From: a virus
Length of the DNA: 64,000 bases
Reading direction: 5' to 3' (one strand)
IMG/VR virus record: IMGVR_UViG_3300043446_004967
Coordinates: 46,898 to 110,897 of that record
The translations under genes and the position numbers were made by a program. Numbering within the stretch: the stretch's first letter is position 1; each line of letters begins with the position of its first letter. The notes under the pieces were generated by a model. The model did no database searches. It had not been told where the DNA came from and saw only the letters and a program-made list of their open reading frames with translations. Of this stretch, positions 38,987-46,558 are shown piece after piece.

Positions 38987-40297
38987 TTAAAAATCTAAGA
39001 TGATCGGGGCGGTGCCAGCAGCCGCAGGCGCGTCCTGTGTTACGACGGAAAAGTTAGGCACAGGGGTAAAGCTATAGTTGAGCAACCATTGCCCTTGCTC
39101 ACCCTCACGTCCTTTTAATAGGCCGAGCCATCGCCGATCCGCTTGATGCGGCGGGTCCGCCGCCGCAAGTCCGAACACCAACGAAGAAACCTGCCCGACA
39201 ACGTCGGTCTCCGCAATCTTCTCCAAACCGAGATGAGAGAGAGGGTGCACGTCTTCCGCGTTAGCCCCGGTGCGCGCGGGCTGCCTGACGGCCTGCCGGT
39301 TAAACTGCACGGTCACGAGTACGGGACGGTTAAAATCCTTAGCGAGCGCCCCCAGCTCCTCAATGACATCGGACACGGTCTCCCTCCTGCCGCTCTGGCC
39401 GTGTCTCTTCTTCTCCGGGGTCAAAAGGTACGCCGCGTCCACGCAAATAACATCAGGGAGGCTGTCCATACAGATCGCCCGGACGGTCTCCACCGACTTC
39501 TTGAAGTTGCCCGCAACGAAATTAAACGGAATCCCGGAAGCCGCCATCGTAACCGCCGAGGCTTTCACGTAATCGAACGCGCCCGTCGATAAACCTCGAC
39601 GAAACATGCGGGGGTTAATGCCCGTGTGCATGGCTTGGACGCGACGGATAACCTGTAAGACCGTCATTTCCATCGACACAAACAACACGCTGCGACCGGC
39701 GGACCATGCCGAGTAGGCGCTGTGCAATAGAACCCATGATTTCCCTTGTCCGGGACGGCCCACAAACGTAATGAGATCCCCTTGCTGCCATCCGTCAGTC
39801 ACCGCGTCGATTGCCGCCCAGCCCGTAGCGACCCCCCGTAACCCCGAAATCCACTGCGTCAGCTCCTGGTCGTCAATGGACGACCGCAGCGCGGACTCCA
39901 GCGTAACGACGCCTCCTTCACCGAGCGATAAAGACCGCTCAACGCGTAGAACCTCGCGCGCTACCTCCACAGCCGCCGAAGCGTCCTGGCCTCTCAGCGC
40001 CTCTGAAAACGCCTGCAAATGAGGAAAAACCCCGAGGTATAACGCGCGCTCCCTTGCGCGCGCTACATAGTACGAAACCGGCTCGGGGACACGGACCAGC
40101 TCAACCCCCGTTTCCCGCAAAAAAGTGCGCGGAGCAGGAAACGCCCTATGGGTATGTACATATTCGCACAGCCAAACAAAAGCTTCGCGTTCTTCGCCTT
40201 GTAAAAAAAAAGCGGCAGGAACTTCCCTCAGCGCAGACGCGGAGCCCTCTCTGCGTAAGGCGGAAAGAAGCTCTATTCCTTCCGATCTAGGCGGCAC
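38987..40297 (-). CDS. DnaB-like replicative DNA helicase
   Basis: 436 residues. An N-terminal helical domain, then a RecA-like C-terminal domain with Walker A GRPGQGKS (180-187), VLFVSMEMT and Walker B ICVDAAYLL. The hexameric helicase opens DNA ahead of the fork and recruits the primase. Placed directly upstream of the polymerase gene. Confidence 0.9.
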   Translation of the reverse strand: MPPRSEGIELLSALRREGSASALREVPAAFFLQGEEREAFVWLCEYVHTHRAFPAPRTFLRETGVELVRVPEPVSYYVARARERALYLGVFPHLQAFSEALRGQDASAAVEVAREVLRVERSLSLGEGGVVTLESALRSSIDDQELTQWISGLRGVATGWAAIDAVTDGWQQGDLITFVGRPGQGKSWVLLHSAYSAWSAGRSVLFVSMEMTVLQVIRRVQAMHTGINPRMFRRGLSTGAFDYVKASAVTMAASGIPFNFVAGNFKKSVETVRAICMDSLPDVICVDAAYLLTPEKKRHGQSGRRETVSDVIEELGALAKDFNRPVLVTVQFNRQAVRQPARTGANAEDVHPLSHLGLEKIAETDVVGQVSSLVFGLAAADPPHQADRRWLGLLKGREGEQGQWLLNYSFTPVPNFSVVTQDAPAAAGTAPIILDF

Positions 40298-40928
40298 ACA
40301 TAACCTCCCGGACTTGCTGGTCTATCTCCGCCCGGAGATCGCCGGGCCACCAGTGCATCCCTTGAACGCCGGAGGACGAACTGAGATACAGCCGGGTGCC
40401 TTTTGCTAATTTTTTATGCAAAAAGTCCGCCACATGGCTTAGCTCCGCCGCCGTATATGGACACTCCGTCGTCCCGTCATAAAAAGACGAAATGAATAAG
40501 GCCCCGCAACGCTCAATCAAGGATATGACTTCCGCATCCACCTCGGAAAGACCGGACTTTGTGACAAGCGTCGTCAACCATCGTAGGGAGATAAAATAGG
40601 ACGTTGTCTTACCTCCGAACAATTGGTGTTGCGTGTACAACAACTCCTTCGTTAACGCTTTAAACACGGGCAACCGAACGGCGGCTTCTCCGGAAACAAG
40701 AATCCCTTTCCCCGCAACGCAATCCTCGCGGAAAGACGTTCCGGAGCCTTCCATATCCGTCAAATACCGGCGGAGCATTAACCCCGTGCGGCCGGTGCTC
40801 AACAAGCTATGCTCGATAAACGACTGCGGCACGTTACAACCTTTGAGGACCGCCGCGCAGATCTCCTTATGGGAAGGGGCCTCCGGCGGCCCGTTTACGT
40901 CGTTAGCTAAGCGGGGGGTCTCAAACAC
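40287..40928 (-). CDS. hypothetical replication protein, possible helicase loader, 213 aa
   Basis: Lies between the initiator candidate and DnaB, overlapping DnaB by 11 bases. The C-terminal half has an alpha/beta stretch like an AAA core (CGALFISSFYDG, GTRLYLSSSSG), but no Walker A is visible. A degenerate DnaC-type loader is suggested by position only. Confidence 0.5.
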   Translation of the reverse strand: MFETPRLANDVNGPPEAPSHKEICAAVLKGCNVPQSFIEHSLLSTGRTGLMLRRYLTDMEGSGTSFREDCVAGKGILVSGEAAVRLPVFKALTKELLYTQHQLFGGKTTSYFISLRWLTTLVTKSGLSEVDAEVISLIERCGALFISSFYDGTTECPYTAAELSHVADFLHKKLAKGTRLYLSSSSGVQGMHWWPGDLRAEIDQQVREVMCAA

Positions 40929-42727
40929 TACTCGTTCCCCTCCTCGCCCTTAGCCTCACGAGCCTCACGAGCCTCACGCGCGTCTCTCGCAGCCAAAAAG
41001 GCGGCGAGTCCGCCATGAGCAAGCCCTGCCGGCGGGACGCCGCCACGAGTAGCCGCCGCACCGTCGTAGCTTACGGCAGCGCGAGGCCCATGAGCAGCGA
41101 AACTCGTGCGCAACGTCTGGAGCATTTGCTGGAGTTCGGTAACGCGTGTTTCCAGTTCGGAAATGCGTTGGTCCTTTTCGGCAAGCTGCGCCTGCGCTTG
41201 GGACAAGCCCGCCTGTGCCGCCGTTACCTCCGTGCGCAAGCGCACGCTGCCCGAACCCTTCGGCGCGAGCGGGTCAACGCAGCGCTTATACGCAGGTAAA
41301 AATTTGTTAATATGTTTTACCAAGAACAGCAAGTTCGGAGTTCTCGGACAGTTCGCGGCATACTTTACGCCGACACACTCCTCCAAGATTGTGGCCCAGT
41401 TACGAATAACCGTGGAGAAGAAATCCGCAGGATCTATGTCCTCAGGAAAAGCTTTTTCTACCAGCCGCGCCATTTGCGCTTTTTCCGCAACGGTCCATAG
41501 GTGGGGCGGAAGCGCAGGAAAAGCCTGTTCCACCGCGTTATCCCACGCGATGCGTGCTGCGCGAGCCGCCGAACCTTTTGTCCGCATAGCGCCCCGCTCA
41601 GCTAACCGATTCGTTACCGCTGTTTTGACGTTTTCAGATATGTTAAATAGTATCTCCTTCTGCTCCGCAGAAGAACGGGCAGGAACAGGTTTTTGCCGTG
41701 AGGGTGAGAGATCCTTTTTCGAGGTGGAATCCCGCGAAGAATTGTTATCTGAGTTATTTTTCATTTCTACAACTTTAAACTTATTAATTTTACGTAACAA
41801 TCTACCCCGGCTACAAGTAGCCGGTTCTAGGCTAGCGCTGTCGCAGGTTGGAATCAACTCCTCCGTTGGGTTTCCTGGAAAAACAGACTGAGAGGTTGAA
41901 GGACACTTTTGCAGTGGGGTATCGACCTGCCCTTCCTTTTTCGGTCCTCGTTTTTTTCCTTTATCTTCCGTCGAGCCGGTTCCGGCGAGACGGATCGGGA
42001 GGATAACTTCTTCGTTTAACTTCTTCTTCTTTTTACTTCTTATATTAAAGGTTCTGGCAAGTGTGACATCTCCCCCTATCGCACTTTCGCCGTCACCCCC
42101 TATCGCAAGCGTGGCACCACCCCCATTGCCACTTGGGGCCGTATTTTCGGAGGTAATCGAGGGGCCAGCGGCTCTCGTTTCGGCGCTCTTTTTCGCTTTC
42201 TTTTTGGGCTTTTTCGGGCAGGTTATCGGAGTAGGCTCTTTTCCTGCGGGGACATACAAGTGGAAATCATCCTGAAACGGGCGAATATCTTCCGGTCTCC
42301 ACGCGAAGTTTAACCCCATTAGCTTACGGGATTCCATCAAACTTACATTGTAATCCTCCTCCGGTCTCTCTTTTTTTGGGCAACCTCCAGGATGGCCTAC
42401 TGTTATTATACCTTTTTCAGTGAGACTTTTTACCGCGCGTAATACTTGTCTTTTGCTTTTTCCTGTACCTTGAGTGACCATTACACGTTTATTGGTCTCA
42501 GGATCAGTGACAAATACACCATGTGTTAGTTGGCTAGTGCTTATCCGTTCCTGTGTTTTTTTAAATTGTAATGTTCTTAAAGCAATAAACAGCATCACTT
42601 TCAGTTCGGCTCCGTCGAGATGGGGAGCGAAAAGTTCAAGCGCATCCTTCACAGTAGGGAGCACATCTTGCCTCTTTTGATCAAAGTTCTTAAGTCTTAG
42701 ATTGACTTTCAGCGCATTAGCGGCCAT
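40928..42727 (-). CDS. winged-helix replication initiator candidate, 599 aa
   Basis: The N-terminal 120 residues carry a winged helix (KSKRQVLRAVKSLTEKGIITV) after a helical segment, like phage and plasmid replication initiators. A long Lys/Ser/Thr-rich linker (about 170-350) follows, then a helical domain with AEKAQMARLVEKAFPEDIDP, a coiled coil (about 500-545) and an Ala/Arg/Glu tail. The linker is encoded partly by repeats of CCCCCTATCGCA (around 42073-42111), a possible origin embedded in the gene. First gene of the replication operon. Confidence 0.65.
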   Translation of the reverse strand: MAANALKVNLRLKNFDQKRQDVLPTVKDALELFAPHLDGAELKVMLFIALRTLQFKKTQERISTSQLTHGVFVTDPETNKRVMVTQGTGKSKRQVLRAVKSLTEKGIITVGHPGGCPKKERPEEDYNVSLMESRKLMGLNFAWRPEDIRPFQDDFHLYVPAGKEPTPITCPKKPKKKAKKSAETRAAGPSITSENTAPSGNGGGATLAIGGDGESAIGGDVTLARTFNIRSKKKKKLNEEVILPIRLAGTGSTEDKGKKRGPKKEGQVDTPLQKCPSTSQSVFPGNPTEELIPTCDSASLEPATCSRGRLLRKINKFKVVEMKNNSDNNSSRDSTSKKDLSPSRQKPVPARSSAEQKEILFNISENVKTAVTNRLAERGAMRTKGSAARAARIAWDNAVEQAFPALPPHLWTVAEKAQMARLVEKAFPEDIDPADFFSTVIRNWATILEECVGVKYAANCPRTPNLLFLVKHINKFLPAYKRCVDPLAPKGSGSVRLRTEVTAAQAGLSQAQAQLAEKDQRISELETRVTELQQMLQTLRTSFAAHGPRAAVSYDGAAATRGGVPPAGLAHGGLAAFLAARDAREAREAREAKGEEGNE

Positions 42728-42807
42728 AATCCTCTCCGGGGAATAAGCTCCATGAAAACCCCACAGAAGCCCATGATAGGGAGCCGCTGAGGGGGGCTAA
42801 GCGGTAA

Positions 42808-42836
42808 GTCTTAGCCGCCGAGCGGCTTCCTGTCAA
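42808..42836 (-). promoter_or_regulatory. promoter of the replication operon
   Basis: TTGACA (42836-42831), 17 bases, TAAGAC (42813-42808) on the minus strand, about 80 bases before the initiator gene. No full operator palindrome is present. Confidence 0.6.
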
Positions 42837-42940
42837 GGGTGCCCCCCTCTAGCGCGGAGAAAAAAGAACGTGGTGTTTTCTCCTTTTTGCACCGTCGTTG
42901 GTTACGTTTCTTTTCTCTCCGCGCGTTGAGTAATCCTGCC

Positions 42941-43851
42941 ATGCCCTCCCCTTTTACATTCATTGACCTGTGCGCCGGCATAGGCGGTATGCGCATTCCT
43001 TTTGGCGCACTTGGCGGGGAATGTGTTTTTTCTTCCGAGATAGACCCGCATTGTCAACGGGTGTATGCGGCGAACTTTGGGGAGTCCCCCTTTGGCGACA
43101 TTACCTCCTTGTCGCCTGACGCCGTGCCGGACCATGACCTTTTATTGGCCGGGTTTCCTTGCCAAGCTTTCAGCGTTATTGGACGGCAGTTAGGGTTTTC
43201 CGATACGCGCGGGACGCTCTTTTTTAGTATTGCGCAGATTCTCCAAGCCAAACGACCACGCGCCTTTCTGTTAGAGAACGTTAAACAGCTCCGGACACAC
43301 GATGAGGGCCGCACTTTTTTGACGATCCTCCGCACGTTGGAAGGCTTAGGTTACGTGGTGTATCACACCGTGCTCAATTCTCTGGATTTCGGGGTTCCCC
43401 AGAAAAGAGAACGCACCTACATTGTGGGGCTTTTGGGCGGCGGCGCCTTTTCCTTTCCGTCGAAAAAAACGGACTACGATCTGTCGTCCGTGCTGGAACC
43501 CGAGAACGGCGTAGGTTCAAAGTATTTCGCCTCTGAGCATATTCGAGTTAGCCGACGTGAGCGGGTAGGTTTCGTGCCTTCCGGCCCCTCCGTCTGGCAT
43601 GAGAATAAGAGCGGAAACGTGTCAGCCCTGCCCTGCCCTATTCTTGCGCGCTGCGGGCGTATGCGTCTTATAATTATCTGTTGGTCAACGGGGAGCGCAG
43701 GTTCACCGAAAGGGAGCTGCTTCGCTTACAGGGGTTCCCCGAGCACTTTGAGGCCCCCGTAAGCTATGGTCATGTACGAAGGCAAACCGGCAATGCCGTT
43801 ACGGTGACGGTAATTCAGGCGATTGCCGGCCCTCTGGTCGCCGCTCTTTAG
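42941..43851 (+). pseudogene. frameshifted DNA (cytosine-5) methyltransferase
   Basis: Starting MPSPFTFIDLCAGIGG it has motifs I, IV (GFPCQAFS, Cys74), VI (LENV) and VIII (QKRERTYIVG). After a run CCCTG CCCTG CCCTA at 43626-43640 the frame is lost. The other frame continues ALRAYASYNYLLVNGERR, then LLRLQGFPEHF and RQTGNAV to the TAG at 43849-43851. Removing five bases (one CTGCC unit) would restore a complete Dcm-like enzyme, so this is a broken or slippage-switchable gene. It is the only plus-strand gene in the right part of the window. The uninterrupted first frame ends at 43762. Confidence 0.85.
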
Positions 43852-44402
43852 TAGGAAGGTCGGCGCCGAGTGTTGAACTTTCCTCGTGACCGTAAGGAAA
43901 GCTGTTCGCTTTCCCACGGATAGTAAAGATTAATACCCAGACGTATTGCTTTGTTCGGGTACTCGGGGTCTTCTGCCCCCCACAGTTTTCCCAGTTCCAT
44001 CAAATCCTTGATGGTCGGAATCACTTTGTTAACGTGAGTAAGCATCCCTGGCATATACGGAGGCTCTTCGTCGAAAAGCCCGTTCCGCATCCCATTGATA
44101 AACATCTGATAGCCGAAATAGTGGGAAACCCTGCCTTTTGCTAAGGTCTCCATATATATGTAGGTCATGATAGCTATTTCGGCGAACGTAGAGCTATGTG
44201 TTATGATGGGCCATACGGATTCCAGCGGAATACCATGCTCCGGGTCTATGGGGTCAGGTTCCCTTAAGCTCTCGACGGTGGGGAAGCCGAAGTCTCGATA
44301 ATCCGTTTTTGGCGGAGGAGGGGGGGTTTCTTTTTTAGGGTGGGGCAGGTACGCCCTTTGTTGAGGAAAGGCTACAAAAATAACGTTCTCTTTTTCTGTC
44401 AT
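43848..44402 (-). CDS. hypothetical protein, 184 aa
   Basis: A Pro-rich N-terminal segment (PHPKKETPPPPPKTDYRDFG), then helical aromatic regions (IAIMTYIYMETLAKGRVSHYFGYQ). No family recognised. Its stop overlaps the restored end of the methyltransferase gene by four bases, a tight convergent pair. Confidence 0.6.
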   Translation of the reverse strand: MTEKENVIFVAFPQQRAYLPHPKKETPPPPPKTDYRDFGFPTVESLREPDPIDPEHGIPLESVWPIITHSSTFAEIAIMTYIYMETLAKGRVSHYFGYQMFINGMRNGLFDEEPPYMPGMLTHVNKVIPTIKDLMELGKLWGAEDPEYPNKAIRLGINLYYPWESEQLSLRSRGKFNTRRRPSY

Positions 44403-44531
44403 GATTTTATTGTTTCTAGGGTTATACCCCTATGTGTATGGCACGGCTCCTCCTTTCTTGCAAGCGTTCTATCTTTGTCGTACTCTACGGGAGTAGCCGG
44501 TCTTAGCTTTGCCCTCTTTACCGGCTACTTC

Positions 44532-45377
44532 TCAGCTTTTCGCGTTTTGGGGAAAATTAAACCCTGAGCTTCGCCAGATTTCGCTGACCGGGCGGTTTCC
44601 GTTATAATCTTCCATCACCCTCGGCAAGTCGCTTATCTTGCGCACGATAGCAAAGGGTTTTCCTTCGCTGTACTCCCGTCTAAAGAAGACTACTTCCTCC
44701 GGTTCCGCGTAGAACAAAGAGTCAGGTTGGTATATCGTGGCGATCTTCTGCACCTCTCGGTCCGCCTGCACTTCCGCGTGTAACGTTTCCCTTAGACAAA
44801 TCTGATCGGCAGGGTAAACCCCTCGTTCGATGTTCTCCGTCATCTGCAAGGCGCCGCCGCTAGGCAACAGGAACCGCAACGCCGCATACGATTCTTCGTC
44901 CGTGTCTCGCAGGCGTGTCGCTAGAGGTACGTCCTTTTCACTTATGCTTAGGGTTTTCGCGCGTGGTTGCGGGCGCTCCGTAGACGAAACGATCTCCGAT
45001 AGGGTCTCCTCCACCACAAAAGTTCCCCCCTCCCACACAATCTTTATGAGATAGATGTGTTTCTTCCGTTGAGGGAGGGCAGGATCATACGGGTCGAGCG
45101 TTTCTAGTATCAGAGAAATATGCGTGCTCCGCGCGCGGCGCGTCTCGCCAAATCCTCTTAAGTTGGCGAAGGACACCATGCCGGCTTCGCCTCCTCGTTC
45201 TTTTACAAGCTCTACCGCAGATCGCCCGGAGGCCAAACTTTGTGCAAACTTGATCGCGTCGAGCAAGGTGGACTTGCCTGTGCCCGTGTCCCCGACTAAG
45301 AAGATCAGCCTAGGAAGGTGCTGCAATGAGGTATTCGCGTGAAGCCTGTAGTTGTACAGGCCGAGGGAAACTATCAT
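44532..45377 (-). CDS. RecF/SMC-type AAA ATPase, short form
   Basis: 281 residues. N-terminal NYRLH...PRLIFLVGDTGTGKST is a Walker A of the AAA_15/AAA_21 group, with a long N-terminal lobe and SFANLRGFG. No Walker B (hhhhDE) or signature is found, so only the N-terminal half of the ATPase is present or the rest has diverged. Overlaps the dCMP deaminase gene by four bases. A hairpin AGTAGCCGGT...ACCGGCTACT lies downstream at about 44490-44525. Confidence 0.6.
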   Translation of the reverse strand: MIVSLGLYNYRLHANTSLQHLPRLIFLVGDTGTGKSTLLDAIKFAQSLASGRSAVELVKERGGEAGMVSFANLRGFGETRRARSTHISLILETLDPYDPALPQRKKHIYLIKIVWEGGTFVVEETLSEIVSSTERPQPRAKTLSISEKDVPLATRLRDTDEESYAALRFLLPSGGALQMTENIERGVYPADQICLRETLHAEVQADREVQKIATIYQPDSLFYAEPEEVVFFRREYSEGKPFAIVRKISDLPRVMEDYNGNRPVSEIWRSSGFNFPQNAKS

Positions 45378-45844
45378 AACCCGTGCTCTACCTCGTTAAC
45401 GTAAATGTTTGCTTCTAAAAAAAGTTCTATAGCTTTCTGTTGGCTGTCCGCCCATGTACTTGCCTTGTCCCTCTGTGGGAATGTGACGTAGCGCATGCCC
45501 GAGGCTATAATGACTCCAGCGCAGCGTACACACGGCGGTTTTGTCACATAAAGCACACGCGGACGATGGTTCGACCGTAGGCAGCTGAGAATGGCGGAGA
45601 TCTCCGCATGGATCACGATTTGGTTTTTTACCTCCTTGTCGTGCCACCGGTCGTCATCCGCTATTCCGTTTGGAAACCGGTTTACACCATAAAAAGAGTT
45701 TCCCGTCGCCGTCTGCACCACGGCGCCTACTTTATCTCTGGGGTCATGGCTATGGGACTGCGCATAAGAAAAGGCCCCCCGAAGGGGGCCTTCCACGCTG
45801 CGAAAGTGTTCGCTTCCTTTTTTTATAAAGGTGTATCTCTCCAT
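45374..45844 (-). CDS. dCMP deaminase-like zinc enzyme
   Basis: 156 residues of the cytidine/deoxycytidylate deaminase family: HAE (His79, Glu81) and PPCVRC (Cys105, Cys108) hold zinc and the catalytic Glu, with DPRDKVGAVV before. Converts dCMP to dUMP for thymidylate supply. It has an N-terminal extension of about 25 residues, and a strong terminator-like hairpin lies within the coding region (45765-45790). Confidence 0.85.
   Translation of the reverse strand: MERYTFIKKGSEHFRSVEGPLRGAFSYAQSHSHDPRDKVGAVVQTATGNSFYGVNRFPNGIADDDRWHDKEVKNQIVIHAEISAILSCLRSNHRPRVLYVTKPPCVRCAGVIIASGMRYVTFPQRDKASTWADSQQKAIELFLEANIYVNEVEHGL
45765..45790 (-). terminator. terminator-like hairpin inside the dCMP deaminase coding region
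   Basis: GGCCCCC-TTCG-GGGGGCC stem followed by TTTTCTTA on the minus strand, about 55 bases into the gene. It would cut transcripts early unless translated through, so it may act as an attenuator. Confidence 0.55.
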
Positions 45845-45848
45845 TAAT

Positions 45849-46163
45849 TTATCTCCACAGTGATATACCTTGTATTTTTTGCTGTTGGATTACAGTGATT
45901 TCTTTATCTACCGCGTCTTCATAGGACATAAAGTACGCGGTTTTTCCGTTTTCAGTGTAGACACCGTTGGGCCATAGAGCCTTCAGCTTATCGTCCTGAA
46001 ACTGGATATAGAATTTTTGTGCCTGTTGACAAAAGAGTATTTCGCTTACTCTTTTGACGTTCCTTGTTCCATGCACCGGCGGTTTAAAGAACCCGTCCTT
46101 TAAGAGGTGCTCGCAATCACCTCCGGGAAGGATACGTAAAACCATTCGTTTCACGACGCGCAT
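45849..46163 (-). CDS. hypothetical protein, 104 aa
   Basis: Basic N-terminus (MRVVKRMVLRILPGGDC) and a beta-rich middle (KFYIQFQDDKLKALWPNGVYTEN). No family recognised. Overlaps the DUF2997 gene by 13 bases. Confidence 0.55.
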   Translation of the reverse strand: MRVVKRMVLRILPGGDCEHLLKDGFFKPPVHGTRNVKRVSEILFCQQAQKFYIQFQDDKLKALWPNGVYTENGKTAYFMSYEDAVDKEITVIQQQKIQGISLWR

Positions 46164-46363
46164 CCCGCCTTTACGGTTTCCGTGGAGGTCTGGGTCTGGT
46201 ACATCTCCGGTTTTTCCTGCGCGTCTGTTTGTGCCCCTGAAACATATTTTAGCGCGGCTTCCGTCGCAGCCTTGCAGCCTACCCCTTGGAAGTTTTGTGC
46301 GTCCACTTGGACGTGTTGCCCGTTCGGGCTGACTGTGATTACCAATCTCTTTCCTGCGGTCAT
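46151..46363 (-). CDS. DUF2997-family protein
   Basis: 70 residues. RLVITVSPNGQHVQVDAQNFQGVGCKAATEAA matches the DUF2997 pattern (beta strand, xGxxxVxxxxFxGxxCxxxT). In cyanobacteria and plastid-related genomes this family is found near DUF1257 (Ycf35) and Ycf46; both relatives are in this window (48673, 49832). Biochemical role unknown. Confidence 0.7.
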   Translation of the reverse strand: MTAGKRLVITVSPNGQHVQVDAQNFQGVGCKAATEAALKYVSGAQTDAQEKPEMYQTQTSTETVKAGCAS

Positions 46364-46402
46364 TTTATTTTATTACCTTTTTTTATAAGTTAAGCTTTTT
46401 TT

Positions 46403-46478
46403 TGGTTCTCCGGACAGGATTTGAACCTATGACCCGGGCGTTATGAGCGCCTTGCTCTAACCTCTGAGCTACCGGAGA
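46403..46478 (-). tRNA. tRNA with anticodon CAU (tRNA-Met, or Ile2)
   Basis: 76 nt including an encoded CCA. Acceptor TCTCCGG/CCGGAGA, D-arm GCTC/GAGC, anticodon loop CTCATAA, T-arm with GGTTCAAATCC. The body matches elongator tRNA-Met (GGGTCA before the T-arm). Ile2, which uses lysidine at C34, cannot be excluded. One weak A-C pair at the base of the anticodon stem. Confidence 0.9.
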
Positions 46479-46558
46479 GTATAAAGGCGGGGCCGCCGCT
46501 AATCACACTGTTGGCCCCGACTCTTGCCCTCGTCGTCAGACCTCGGGCATCCCCGACT

